Below, piece after piece: positions 1-10,485 of a stretch of 45,680 bases of DNA. Both the position numbers and the translations under genes were made by a program. Below the pieces are notes generated by a model. The model was not told the origin of the DNA and did not search any database. It was given only the letters and a program-made list of their open reading frames with translations. The first letter of the stretch is position 1. Every line of letters starts with the position of its first letter. This DNA comes from Parastagonospora avenae f. sp. tritici 18332-5 (taxonomy: Eukaryota; Ascomycota; Dothideomycetes; Pleosporales; Phaeosphaeriaceae). The DNA is taken from NCBI GenBank assembly GCA_022559985.1, contig JAFJTR010000138.1, positions 1-45,680 on the forward strand. The letters run 5' to 3'.

Positions 1-833
1 ACGCTTACACTCCTGTGAGACTGCCAAAGCGCTGCCTCTGCCTGTGGATTGGCAGCAGCTATCATCTCCCGAAAAGCTGACTTTTCAAACTCAGATATTG
101 GATGGTTGTTATCGACGAGCCACCTAACTGCAGCTAGCCTAAAGCGCTGTATATTAAAGTTGTTAAGCTCGTTAGCAGCTACTTGCGGGACTGATACGCC
201 AGTCATGAGCATGCGGCGGAGGGGACTATCACAAGCTACACGTGACTTTCCAGGTGGATTATGACTATGGCCAGGTCGATTCTCGCAGAGGTGGCGCGCT
301 GCTGCTGTAGTTGCAGCTGATGGATAAACACCAGCAAGCCCAGCGTCAATATACTTGTGGATATGGCAGAACTTGCAGATAAAGTACGTTGTAGTCATGT
401 CAGATCGAAGTACAACTCGATAGCCATGTCGATATATCCAGCTTGGCGTGCGGCGCGAGGTTGTAGGCGGCTTGATAAAACGAGGCAAGCGATCCCAATC
501 TATGCCCTCGTAGTTATCCTCAAAGTCTCCATCGAGCGCCTCATCTACTGTATTTGATGAGGCAACAGTCGCCTCCTCGCTGCCCTCGAAAGGCGCTACG
601 ATCTCAGCTTCGGGGCGGGAATCGCGGAGTTGTGACTCGAAAGTAGAAACGTAGGAGGCCTGCGGCGGCGGCGGAGACGGCGTAGATGGAGTAGATGGAG
701 CTGGAGATGGCTGCTGAGTATCACCAATACATATCGGCTGGCTGGCGGAGCCTGATGGGGCGACTCGGGCGCGCTTTTTAGGTGGAGCTTTGGCGGCGAT
801 AGTGCCGTTGGAGACGCGTTTTCTGCCCGCCAT
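1..833 (-). CDS. hAT-type transposase, N-terminal 277 residues (truncated by window edge)
   Basis: An uninterrupted minus-strand frame starts at the ATG complementary to 831-833 and stays open to base 1. The first 70 residues are basic and Ser/Pro-rich, with a nuclear-localisation-like PPKKRARV. At about residues 145-185 there is a BED-type zinc-finger-like region (YFICKFCHIHK, then a Cys and two His about 30 residues on). It is followed by a segment resembling the alpha-helical start of fungal hAT transposases (FNIQRFRLAAVRWLVDNNHPI). The catalytic RNase-H fold and the C-terminal dimerisation domain would lie outside the window. No stop or frameshift occurs in the visible part, so this end of the element looks intact. 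The family call rests on my recognition of the sequence pattern and was not checked by a search. Confidence 0.75.
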   Translation of the reverse strand, partial: MAGRKRVSNGTIAAKAPPKKRARVAPSGSASQPICIGDTQQPSPAPSTPSTPSPPPPQASYVSTFESQLRDSRPEAEIVAPFEGSEEATVASSNTVDEALDGDFEDNYEGIDWDRLPRFIKPPTTSRRTPSWIYRHGYRVVLRSDMTTTYFICKFCHIHKYIDAGLAGVYPSAATTAAARHLCENRPGHSHNPPGKSRVACDSPLRRMLMTGVSVPQVAANELNNFNIQRFRLAAVRWLVDNNHPISEFEKSAFREMIAAANPQAEAALWQSHRSVS

Positions 834-1069
834 GGAGAGTTGTACGATAGCTCAAAAAGTACGACACTAAAAGAGACACGTGATATTAGCGACAGCGACG
901 TTAAGACGGCTGATATAAGGTGGCTGATACAAGGTGGCTAGTGTGAGCGCGTTGGTGGAAGGTTGAGGTTTGTAAGCTAGCTTACTCAGCTAACAACGTG
1001 CAACACCACGATCAGTATCGCGATATCGCTATCTACTAGAACACCAAAATCATCAAAAAAAGTTAATAT

Positions 1070-1213
1070 AAGCAAGCACTTTCAAGCAACCAAGCAAGCA
1101 GTACCCTATCTGCTTGACTTGCTTGCAAATTTATATAGAGCTGCTTGACTTGAAAGGTCAATCAAGCTTTCAAGCAAACAAGCAAGCGCTTGCAAGCAGC
1201 TTGCTTGATACCA
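1070..1213. repeat. Cluster of CAAGC/GCTTG motifs at the hAT element end
   Basis: About fifteen copies of CAAGC or its complement GCTTG lie in roughly 140 bp, some overlapping as CAAGCAAGC, in both orientations. Such subterminal repeats are the usual transposase-binding sites of hAT elements. The outermost motifs at about 1190-1212 form an imperfect palindrome (GCTTGCAAGC followed by AGCTTGCTTG). Confidence 0.55.
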
Positions 1214-2247
1214 AGTCTGGTGTTATGGTATTGGGGCGAGTGGTTGCCTAGGCCATATGCACCTTGCGCATTCGAATTAGGAGGTGGCGCTCGCTGTAAC
1301 GGAGCTTGTCCGACACCACTCTGTTGGGACGAAGCCTGATAGCTGGGTGGATCGATGTTAGGGAAACCACTTGGTGCTGTGAAGTTGGGAACACGTGAAG
1401 AGGGTCCATTGCCATTCTTCCCTCGATTAGATGACCGAGGAACACCACCTGCCTGTGGAGGATGCATTTAAGCTGCTACATTTGAGGCGTCTGTGGATCC
1501 AGAGTCACGAAGAGCTCCAGTTGGTTGAGTCGATGCTGACATGCTGACATGCTGGCAGTCTGGGCTCTAGCTTGAGCTAAGTCCTCCTTTGCAGCCTCTA
1601 AATCTTTCTCTATCCTCTCTTTCCTCGCCTTCTTAGTGTGGTTTCCATGCTGCGACCGGAGTTTGTCGTTTAGCATAGTCGCAGGAGCATTGACCAGTCC
1701 CTCAATTTCTGAGTCGGATCCTATGATCAAACTACAAACTGACTTCCACGTTCGGAGCAGCATCACGACGTTCGTAAATCATGTATGGCAATTGCCTGAA
1801 ATATCATCTTCATCGATCGAGCTACGCTGGAAGCCCGACTGCCGTGTGTCGAGCCGATCGTGGCTCTCGTATCCACGGAAACCATAGCGACAGCGTAGTA
1901 TGAGTTTTCTGTGCACTAGACGACAGGTAGCTTCCACCTCCTCGACCGATAGTACAGTGCGCAATGACTTTAGATTTAGGGTTGTCGTCAACACTGCTTA
2001 CATCGAAGAAAGCCTGCATCAAGTCTGCAACGCAGTTCTCTTCCTGTGACTGGATGTGGTCGATCGTCGGATCTGTAGATGCAACCAATCCTGGAATAGC
2101 GCGGACGCGGTGCAGGTACGTAATAGCGCCCGGGAGATCGCCCTGGTACTTCAGAATAGTCGGGCGACCATTTCGGCCGAATTGATAAGTGAACGAAATA
2201 TGCTGACCACGCTGTTGGGCCTGTCCAATATTCGGTGGGCCAGACAT
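1214..2247 (-). pseudogene. Broken GFRG/VNAP-family gene, cut at its 3' end by the hAT element
   Basis: The frame opens at the ATG complementary to 2245-2247 (MSGPPNIGQAQQ) and carries the family features in order: DPTI, DLMQAFFDVS, VEATCRLVHRKL, GFRG, LRTWKSVC, LVNAP. It is broken in at least three ways. A frameshift lies near 1945-1975, a TGA at 1779-1781 stands where the other broken copy has Gln, and a second frameshift lies near 1470-1500. The last readable segment (residues GNHSPQYHNTRLG) ends at the hAT motif cluster, so the original C-terminus is probably displaced or lost. It is closest in sequence to the broken copy at 10486-11995, with which it shares the DLMQAF(F/Y)DVS and VEATCR stretches. 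The function of the family is unknown. Confidence 0.75.
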
Positions 2248-3343
2248 CGAGTCAAGCGCCTGGTAGCGGTCGATAATCTTGGAGTTGATGTGAGTAGAAA
2301 GAAAGTGTAGGTGATCCAGTCAGGGGCGTAGGTTGAGGTGATGATTGCAGAGCAGTTAGTGTTGGGAGGGATCTTATGGCCATTGGAAAGCAGGCTGGGG
2401 GTCCATGCGAGCGTTCAACACGCTACCGTGAATTCGATGCCTGGAAGGGTCGGGATGTAAGTGCACATCAGGGCGACCTGGCTGGCTGTGAAGCGTACAC
2501 GTGACATCACTTTCACGTCGAATGTCAACGCAATTTTAAGCTCTGACCCCCTTGAGACGGTACCTCTCACAGTGGCCCGTGCTCGATACATAAGTCACTG
2601 CATTTACTTCTTGCACATCGTAAACTTTCATACGACTATTTCGGTAAAGTAGATGGGGATGCAGCTCTGCAAGATATGCCCAGTGGACAGGAAGTCTATG
2701 GAATCTAGTCTTTAAAGCATCCAACACCACTACGTAGCAGCAAAATTCGTTTTCGCTGTGTACCTATGCGACATAATCTGATAGCTTTTAATCGCAACCT
2801 CGTAAAATATAGTGAAGGAGCCTAAATATATACGTAGCTATAAGATACCCCATCCGACTCTACGGAGATCTTTGATTATATCCGGGAAATACCAAGCCTA
2901 TCTCGTTGGACGAGGGTGTCAAAGGTGAGGAGAAACTTGTAGTATCAGACTATGGGAGAGAGAGGCTATATACGAGGGGGGAAGAGACCGCCAAGGCACT
3001 AGTCGCAGGGGTCACGTGGATAGCCACCACTGACAGAGGGCTGAAAGGAAGTTTAACAGCGCCTGGTTGCACGAGACACCCTGATATATACAATGTTTGC
3101 AAGAATGGATGTGTGTTTGATGTTTTCATGACGACTGGGGACTGGCTACTAAAATACAATCGGCCTAAAATGCTCATAACAGGACTATTGCAATCATTCA
3201 CATATCCCGTCTTACGATTTAAATACTTTCGCTGTGGCCTGTCTGCAACATGCCATTGTGCGCAAAGTACGACTACGGTTGTCTCTCGAAACTATTCTTT
3301 GCGTCAAGACACCCTACTGGGTGTCGACAGGAACAGTATCGGC
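2248..3343. other. Intergenic, no gene recognised
   Basis: About 1.1 kb between the broken GFRG/VNAP copy and the intact copy at 3344-4591. Open frames here run antisense to neighbours or lack recognisable protein features. I see no repeat or RNA gene. Confidence 0.5.
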
Positions 3344-4591
3344 TCAGGTCAGCTCCTTGCCATCACCGGGAGATTGGCTACGTCTACGCGTGCCATCTTG
3401 ACTAGTCTTTCGATGCTGACTAGAATGCAGAGCCCAGTTTTCATCCTCATTGCGAGAGCGTTTGCTGCCAGCTCCCCGAGTAGTTGCATAGCCTTGAGCT
3501 TCAGAAGGTTGGTACGCGGTATTCGCTACACCTGCAAGTGGCGCCATATGCTCTGTCTCAACACCTCGAAAGTGATCATAAGCAGGTGGCTGCATATTTT
3601 CTATGACAATCGCGGTTGGAAGGACATCGGCAGGCGTCACGTCGCTGGTTGGTCCTTCTATAACTTCTCCAAAGAAATAGTTGTGATCACTGTAGTAGCC
3701 GTCGAAGTTGCCAAAATCGCGAAGCATGGGAAGCGTGTCTCCATGCACGATGTAAGACGAAAGTGCATCGGGTGCTGGACCTGGCTTATAAGACGTCTCC
3801 AATGGGGCCGCTACCATCGATTGGAGATGAGGCTGCGCATTATTCTGCTCGACATAGCGATTCTGCGTCACAGCGGCATTGTATACTAGAAGCGGATCCA
3901 GTACCGGCAACTTCTCATCCTTCACTCGTGCTTCAAGATTATCAATCTTGTCTTTCTTCAGTCGATTGCCGCGCTTATCGGTCTTCTTACGGCCAATCAT
4001 GGACAACGGAGCGTTGACGAGTTGCCACTTTTTGGCGTCCTCCTCAATCATGCCCTTGCAGATAGATTTCCAAGTTCGGAGCGCGTTCGAAATATGTTTG
4101 TATCGAGTGAAGCAGTTGGCAGTCTTGTCGGCGTCAGGACATCGCTTCAGCGTGTGCATGTTGAATTTGCGCAGGCCCCGGAACCCCGTCCGGCAAAGCT
4201 CGATGAGACGATCCAGAAGAACATGACAAGCAGCTTCAACTTCAAGGTTGCTGAAGTACGAGTTCCCGTGCGGTAGAAAGTGGTTTTGCATCTTCGGGCC
4301 GTCCACGCAGAGGCGGAGGTCATACACCGCATCTACTAGCTCCTGCACAAAATGTGCACGGTTCAAATCCACGAAGCTGATGGTGGGATCTTGATGTGGG
4401 GGCATTGGCGGAGGGAGGCTGATACGAAGCCAACCGTTGGCTTCATTGACGTTGCTGAAAGCAAGCTGTCGCGTGCCGTTCGCCTTGACCATGTGTACGA
4501 AATTGTCTGGCGGAAAAGCGCGAATGATGGTGGCGTCATAAGTTGGGTGGCCACACACTGGCACGCCCGTTCCACCGTATTGAGAGTCCAT
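3344..4591 (-). CDS. GFRG/VNAP-family protein of unknown function, 415 aa, intact
   Basis: A single-exon frame begins at the ATG complementary to 4589-4591. I do not recognise a named domain. Family landmarks are DPTI (residues 68-71), VEAACH (118-123), GFRG (136-139), LRTWKSIC (171-178), LVNAP (191-195) and a basic run RKKTDKRGN (201-209). The C-terminal 70 residues are polar and low-complexity with a possible bipartite nuclear signal (GSKRSRN...QHRK...TRRR). There is no signal peptide or membrane segment, so a nuclear or cytosolic protein is likely. The core of about 90 residues between VEAACH and the basic run is predicted by eye to be mainly helical. It is the best-preserved short member of four paralogs within 17 kb. 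Confidence 0.75.
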   Translation of the reverse strand: MDSQYGGTGVPVCGHPTYDATIIRAFPPDNFVHMVKANGTRQLAFSNVNEANGWLRISLPPPMPPHQDPTISFVDLNRAHFVQELVDAVYDLRLCVDGPKMQNHFLPHGNSYFSNLEVEAACHVLLDRLIELCRTGFRGLRKFNMHTLKRCPDADKTANCFTRYKHISNALRTWKSICKGMIEEDAKKWQLVNAPLSMIGRKKTDKRGNRLKKDKIDNLEARVKDEKLPVLDPLLVYNAAVTQNRYVEQNNAQPHLQSMVAAPLETSYKPGPAPDALSSYIVHGDTLPMLRDFGNFDGYYSDHNYFFGEVIEGPTSDVTPADVLPTAIVIENMQPPAYDHFRGVETEHMAPLAGVANTAYQPSEAQGYATTRGAGSKRSRNEDENWALHSSQHRKTSQDGTRRRSQSPGDGKELT

Positions 4592-5278
4592 GTCTTTGAT
4601 CTAGGTTAGATGGACCCAGTCGTGTTTTGAGCGATCTGTCCAAGTAGGTGTTGATGCGTTGGTTGCTGTCTTGGTGGCGATGGGGTCCTCCTTCTCCAAA
4701 TTAGCTGGGAAGAGTATTACTAAAAGCAGGAAGGTGCCGGCGCAGTCTGTCATTGTATGTGCACGGATTAGGATACATTCACACGTTGATAGCTTATCGT
4801 GGATGGCTCTGGGCATTCCGTAGACGCGCCTGGAAGGCCTGCGGTGAAAGGAGTCGTGCGGGCGACATCGATATTGTGAGTATCCAACATACACCTCATC
4901 TCAACCACGCGCTATCCGTGTTCTGACGCTGTGTGTACACCGTAGTTCGAATATATTCTTGACCATGTCGGGAAAATCACGAGGGTTGATGCAAGTAGTA
5001 CAGATAAGTATACCAAAGATGCGAAGCTTGAATCGTTCTGATAAATTGAGAGACCGGTTTCCCAGTTAGAACAAAACATTGCTGTGAAATTGCATGCAGG
5101 AAGTTTCCAGTTGATGACACCGCGATGATAGGTAAAGAGACGTGCTTCGGGCGAACAGAAGTAAAGAAATCTGAGGGAGAACAATTGGACGGTGGGATCA
5201 GCGCAGGATTTAATTGACCCACACATCGAACGAGAGCGAATAACTACTTGAAAGCGCGTGAGAGACTTACCCATCCAC
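4592..5278. other. Intergenic, no gene recognised
   Basis: About 690 bp upstream of the GFRG/VNAP gene and downstream of the alpha/beta hydrolase gene. The open frames present have no recognisable features. Confidence 0.5.
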
Positions 5279-6165
5279 TCATAGCTCCTGGAAAGCCTTG
5301 GCCAGCTCCACCACAATGCTTGTCAGCTTTTTGGGTTGAGAGCCTTGAGGAGAATGGCCACTCTCAATATCCTTGACGATCCACTCGACGCCGGTGCCAT
5401 CGATCATCATCTGCTGAACTTCAACAGGAATGGATGCGTCCTTCAAGGTGCGAACGAAGGCGACTCTGCCTTTGAAATGATCGCTGTCCCACGTTGCTCG
5501 TGGGCAAGGTGATTCCTAACATACGCGTGTTTAGCAAAGTTTGGAAATAGCATGCGCTGGACTTACAAATGAGGTCTTGCCTTGCGCCATGGCAGACACC
5601 GCGAGTGCTTCTGCAAGGTCTGCGGGTACGTCGTGGTAAAGTGGCCGAATGCGATCAGTGCAGCGCAGAATATTCAACTCGGGCTGTGGTTTTCTTCTTA
5701 GCGTTCAGCCGTCTTTGCTTTGGCTGTGATATAATCACGTACGTCGGGCGTAATGTGTGGTGGATACTGGCCACCGAGAGGATCCAGCAGGCTCCCCCCA
5801 TCACCACCTTTGGCTAGAATTGCGGCGAAGTAGATTTGGCCAATCACACTCGTCTCCTTGCCTTGGGCGGAACGTTCAGTCTTACTCAATCCGTTTGCGG
5901 CGGCGCTGCCTGGTATGCCGCCATACGAATGCATGAGCAAAATCACATCGTGCTCCTCATAGTCGAGTATTGGTAGTAGCATCCGGTCACGGATATAAGC
6001 AGCATCGTCGTCAATGGTAACTTTCCCCTCAGCGCCCACGGAAGGAAGTAGTGCAGAGTACACCGGATAGCCAGCAAGCAGTAGGAGGTGGCTCAAATAT
6101 CCGTAATGGGCAGGATTCTGGGCTCCACCCGGGACAATGACGATAAAGGGGCGTGTGATACCCAT
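5279..6165 (-). CDS. Alpha/beta hydrolase, 258 aa, three exons
   Basis: Exons run 6165-5743, 5683-5567 and 5515-5279. Introns are 59 bp (donor GTACGT, acceptor CAG) and 51 bp (donor GTAAGT, acceptor TAG), and joining them restores one frame. The start is the ATG at 6163-6165 (MGITRPFIVIVPG), because the open frame further upstream has no ATG. It looks like a small AB-hydrolase-6 type enzyme: a first strand and oxyanion region IVIVPGGAQNP (about 9-18), a nucleophile elbow HSYGG with Ser80, and a C-terminal DIESGHSPQ with His234 in the catalytic position. The elbow has Met where Gly is usual (M-H-S-Y-G). The substrate is not predictable. The length is normal for this family of cytosolic serine hydrolases. 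Confidence 0.85.
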
Positions 6166-7373
6166 GTTAGAATTGAATAAATCCAGCGTGACGAGGACGA
6201 GAAGAAAAGGATCCAGATGTTCCACACGCTGCTTTATGGATGCGCTCAGTCAGGCATTATGCGGCACAGCTTACGGCGATGTGGGAAATCATGCGTCAGA
6301 TATGATTTACGCCCCGGACGTCGGATGTAGGGGGCCTGATATCGAAGGACTAGCGCAGGTCGTAAGATACATATGACTTCGTAAGTCGCATCCGTGGAAG
6401 CCCCGGGTTGCCATACGAGCGATGCGCGAAGCTCGAAACCGTGGACTTGAGATTGCGCTCCGCCGAACAGTCGGAGGAGCCGAGCTGAGTTGCATGACTG
6501 GAAGCTATAAACGTAAAAATGACATGCAATCGCCAGGTTAGCCTCAGCCCGAGATGCAAAGGGGCGCAAATTGATGAAAGTCTATGGTAGAGAAAGGGAA
6601 ATAATGAAGTCGTGCGGGAAGGTTCACTGTGGACGGCTTTGGCATGCTTAACTAAGTTAGTACCTGTTGGTAGGGTCTTAGCACTAGTGCTGAAAGGAAA
6701 TAACGATAACTAGGAATGCATTCTGTTCAGTGATTGTTGTTGACTTCATTGTACTAAGGAGGAGAACTCCAGAAAAGATGGGCTCAGGGGTTCTGGTCTG
6801 AGCGCTGCTCGGACGCTGCGATCAGCGCGTCTGACCGCGTGACCGAGATCAGTGCGCCTGATCGCGTAGTTGAGATATTGACGATACTTGTGATCCGACA
6901 GTACCGGTAATTCGCGTGACGTCCTGAGCGCGAGAGGTCTTTCATCGCTTCCCATCACGTCCACAGCAGACACCATCCTGCACCTCACATTATCGACATG
7001 GAACAGTTGCGATTTGATACTTTGTTTATTTCCTGAAGCCAGGTTTGAGAAAAGAATGTACGCCGACTCCGCCATTGCTGAATCGTGACAACATAAAAAG
7101 GCCAAAACAACCGCGCCAAAATCCATTTCCACTATGCAACGCGGCCGAGATGTGGAGGGACCAGAAACAAACAAAACAAAAGGGGTATCTTGCGACTAAG
7201 ATTACCAGCGTCCAGTAAACGTTAAGAGTAAAAGGACCAATTGATCCACCATCCGGGCGGCCAACATATTACATCCAACAGCCAAGCCATAAAAGCCCGC
7301 GACAAACAAAGCAACAGGCTTCCGCATCGACTCAAAAATTTCTCGACCATCTAATTCGCCGGCTTCGAACAAT
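6166..7373. other. Intergenic, no gene recognised
   Basis: About 1.2 kb holding the upstream region of the hydrolase and the downstream region of the 611-aa gene. Open frames of up to 142 codons occur but show no recognisable features and no matched introns. Confidence 0.5.
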
Positions 7374-9209
7374 TTAAGCCCTTTCCTGCTGCTCCGACTG
7401 TCCTTCATTGCAAGGCATCTGCTGTACACCATCCTGCTCGTTCCAGCGTTGGACAAATGGGTTACCAGTTGACCCGGTCGTAATACAGCTTGGGCTCGCA
7501 TGTTCGATGAGGGCCAGGTTCACGTAGCCCCCATGGTCCTCATCAAAGATGTTGGCGCTCCGTTCTGCCCCCGCAGATGTGTCCTCGGCAAATTCCCATT
7601 GTGAGATTCGGGGATCAACTGCCACCTGCTGTTTGTATGCTTCACTGGAACTTTCGCCAAAATGGAACATGGCACTCCAGTTGCCAGTTGATGATGGCGG
7701 CTTGATGTCGTCGTCTGTAGTAGCTGGTGAGTAGCTGACTTGCGCCGCTAATGGGGAGGAGAAGGGCGCCTCGCAGGCCATGCGCGGTATGAACGACTGC
7801 AGAGAGTAGGCGGTCTGCGGAGATGACGTGGGTTGTGAGTTTGCGGAGGCTGTATGCTGTGTAAACGAAGGGCGAGATGCGGACATTGTTGGCCTGTGAA
7901 GCGGCATCATTCGTGGAGCTGTGTAGCTGGCTGAAGCGGGACTCAGCGCGAGATTCCGCGAACTAGGTGAGTTAAAGTAAGGCCCTGGATTGGGTGCGCG
8001 CTGGGTAGCCGGCTGGTATTGTGGCGTCGAGTCTCTCGACGTTGGCATCTCGGGCGCAGCGGACGAGCGAGCCCTTGTACGTCTGCCGGTTACTCTTGAT
8101 GCCTTTGCTGGCCGTGGGTTGATATCAGGCGCGTCCCTACCCTTGCCTCTCTTGCTGTTGCCGACGCGGTTCTGGTGCTTGCGGTTGGCGTACGCGCGCG
8201 GAGCGTTGACGAACATACGAATTTGGCAGGCAGAGTTCATGACGTCCTCGCAGATCGTCTTCTCTTGCTCCAGAGCCTGGATGATGTTGGCTAGACGGCC
8301 AGCGCAGTCAACTTCCCGGTCTATATCGTCACCTTTGCGCTCGTCCGCAACGTAGTCGTTGTGCTCCCAGCCCCGAAACCCCTCCTTCGCTTGCTGAAGC
8401 AGGCAGTCGAAGACCTTGTGAGCGTATGCCTCTACCAGGTTCGCCGGGTAGTGAGCATTGCCGACCCATCGCTTCATTGCAATCGAGCCGTTGTTGTCTC
8501 TGGCAACCTCTCCGCTCGTCATTGCGTTGAAGATCTGTTCGACGTGCAACGTGCGGTTCCTTTCAACGTCTTCGATGGTGTCGTCAACTTGCAAATAAGG
8601 CATGCGGCCGAACAGTGTTTCCCGCCTCCGATGATCTCTGGCCTGTTGTGCGGTGTGGAAGAGGTTCTGAAAGGGCTCGTACTTGGTCTGGCGCTGCATA
8701 TTTGGTGCGTATGAAGGCGCGTCGTGCGATAACGGAAGTTGCGGTGATTGAGCTTGATGGCCAGTAGGACTCGCGGACGCGCTCTGCCGTTGGGGCAGGA
8801 AGTAAGAGCGAGAATAGTGAGCCTTTGCTGGAGCAATCTCGTTGTTCGGTGCCCAGGGACTAGATGCTGCCGCATAGTTCCCGATGCCACGTAGAAGGCT
8901 CTGGCTACTCAGAGTAGCAAATGAAGGGGCGGGCTCGGAAGGCTGTCGATTGTTCAAGTCGTTTCTCTCCGCGCTGGAGCCACAATTTGGTGTATGGTAT
9001 TGGCTGGAGTCGTTTGCGGCCCTGTAATGCGTGTAGAAGGAGTCATGCAGGGTTCCCGAGCTTTGGGGTATGCGTATCGCATCGTCCAAGAAGGAATCAT
9101 GGCCGTCGCCATTCGCTGGAGGCACACTATGACGATCCAGGGCTGGACTGGTGTGCGCATATGCGCCTTGACGGAGTGACGACCCCGCTTGACGAGGAGA
9201 TTGATTCAT
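7374..9209 (-). CDS. GFRG/VNAP-family protein of unknown function, 611 aa, intact
   Basis: The start is the ATG complementary to 9207-9209 (MNQSPRQAG). The open frame extends about 70 codons upstream but only to a non-ATG codon. This is the longest family member. A Ser/Gln/Pro-rich disordered N-terminus (1-195) precedes the conserved core: LVEAYAHKVFD (about 258-268), GFRG (277-280), EKTIC (316-320) and VNAP (334-337). The GFRG to VNAP distance is 57 residues, against 56 in the 415-aa paralog. A strongly basic stretch follows (about 342-385, KRGKGRD...GRRTRARSS) that could be a nuclear signal. The C-terminal 220 residues are Ser/Ala/Pro-rich and probably unstructured. No known DNA-binding or catalytic motif is visible. 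Membership rests on the ordered motifs, since identity to the other copies is low. Confidence 0.7.
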   Translation of the reverse strand: MNQSPRQAGSSLRQGAYAHTSPALDRHSVPPANGDGHDSFLDDAIRIPQSSGTLHDSFYTHYRAANDSSQYHTPNCGSSAERNDLNNRQPSEPAPSFATLSSQSLLRGIGNYAAASSPWAPNNEIAPAKAHYSRSYFLPQRQSASASPTGHQAQSPQLPLSHDAPSYAPNMQRQTKYEPFQNLFHTAQQARDHRRRETLFGRMPYLQVDDTIEDVERNRTLHVEQIFNAMTSGEVARDNNGSIAMKRWVGNAHYPANLVEAYAHKVFDCLLQQAKEGFRGWEHNDYVADERKGDDIDREVDCAGRLANIIQALEQEKTICEDVMNSACQIRMFVNAPRAYANRKHQNRVGNSKRGKGRDAPDINPRPAKASRVTGRRTRARSSAAPEMPTSRDSTPQYQPATQRAPNPGPYFNSPSSRNLALSPASASYTAPRMMPLHRPTMSASRPSFTQHTASANSQPTSSPQTAYSLQSFIPRMACEAPFSSPLAAQVSYSPATTDDDIKPPSSTGNWSAMFHFGESSSEAYKQQVAVDPRISQWEFAEDTSAGAERSANIFDEDHGGYVNLALIEHASPSCITTGSTGNPFVQRWNEQDGVQQMPCNEGQSEQQERA

Positions 9210-10485
9210 ATATCGATTCAGTGGTGCTAAGGTCAAGTTGGGGATTCGAGGGTATTGTTTGAAGAAGATGGAGAAGACGGCAGGTATCGCGCAAAGGTTG
9301 AGGTCTGTTATGCTGTGAAGCGGCGTTGGCAGATTTGAAGCGCTTGTGTCAATGGACCAGGCAGCTCTCGTGGAGAACCACGTTCTTATATTCCACGAAC
9401 GTACATCACCCTCCAACAGTCATAACATTGTTCGACGAAGCATCGTTCGACTATCCGCGGGGGAGGCTGAAGCTATTCTTGGTCTTGTGATCCCCTGCGT
9501 TGGAGCCAAGCGTGGGGAAGTCGAAGCTGTGAAGCGCGATGTCGGGGAACGGCCGTCATATGCAGATGCTGCGTTTGACCATTCCAGCATCCACGTTCCT
9601 ACACCTCTTAGCATCGAGCCACCCACGGAATTCGTCTCCCTCAGGCTTGCACCGAACATCGCCCTTGGCGGTTGACTCCACAAATAGCAACCCATCCGAC
9701 CCTGCGCTACTGCTGAAATGGCCGGGTTCAACCTTCTGTCATCACAAAAGACGTGTCCAATCGGAGAGCAAAAGTCGAAGTAACCTTTGACATAAATTCT
9801 CCTCCAGCACACCGTCTCTCTCTGCGCCGATGCGGCTTGCACTGGCTAGGTGAGGCTCAAATCGGCAGGCATCATAGACGACGTTGCTCATGCGACAGAG
9901 CGTTTCTGACCCGGGGAGCATGACTAAGCGCTTCAGAATACGATTTGGCTTCACGGATTCTATGAACGATCAAGTAATGGTGGATCTCGCGCGCGTAGTC
10001 TATTCGCACGCTAATATCGTGTACCGGTCGCTGCTATATTCGACTGTGATCAAGCGCAAGAATCCATCTTCAAGGACTGCGACCAGAGTGACGTGATGAA
10101 TTTAAGCTTGAAAGAATTAGAATACTATCATTTGGTCCTGGCTTGTGAGGTTTAGCTCGAAATTTCTCACAGTGTAGGATGGAGAGAATGCTTCCCTGCT
10201 TGATATACTTATTGCTTGACTCTTCAATCCACTGGTGAGTGTGACATTGTTCGTGAATGGCCGTTAGCGGCAGCTCTAAAGTGAATACATGCGCTTTCAT
10301 CGCGATGGGGCTAGGCACGGAGTCCTCAGCAATACATATTCTCTACTCGTCTCGCAAAGAGCCAAATCCTCTCCGCAACCTCGCGTTCCTCAACCACGAC
10401 TACGCTCTCCACCTCGCCTACTGTGAGCCATCACATCGACCTCGACACCCCATCCTGTGGTTGTGCAGCACACATACTCGCTACT
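9210..10485. other. Intergenic between divergent GFRG/VNAP genes
   Basis: About 1.3 kb lie between the minus-strand 611-aa gene and the plus-strand broken copy. This probably contains both promoters. No repeat, RNA gene or further protein is recognised. Confidence 0.5.

Larger units (their letters stand above)
1..1213 (-). mobile_element. hAT-family DNA transposon, 5' part only (continues beyond the window)
   Basis: The element is defined by the transposase reading frame at 1-833 and by the cluster of CAAGC/GCTTG motifs at about 1070-1213, which looks like a hAT terminal and subterminal region. The transposase reads on the minus strand, so its 5' end lies at about 1213 and the rest is off the left edge. 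It abuts a broken GFRG/VNAP-family gene whose reading frame runs straight into the repeat-rich edge. The 8-bp target duplication expected of hAT elements cannot be tested because the other end is outside the window, so the boundary at 1213 is an estimate. Confidence 0.6.

Noticed and set aside
2906..3889. 327-codon plus-strand open frame
   Set aside because: It lies largely antisense to the intact GFRG/VNAP gene at 3344-4591, has no recognisable features, and its start is not an ATG with support.
6746..7174. 142-codon minus-strand open frame
   Set aside because: No recognisable features, and it lies downstream of the 611-aa gene where an untranslated region is expected.
9210..9416. 70-codon N-terminal extension of the 611-aa GFRG/VNAP protein
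   Set aside because: The extension begins at a TTG codon; the first ATG in frame is at 9207-9209.
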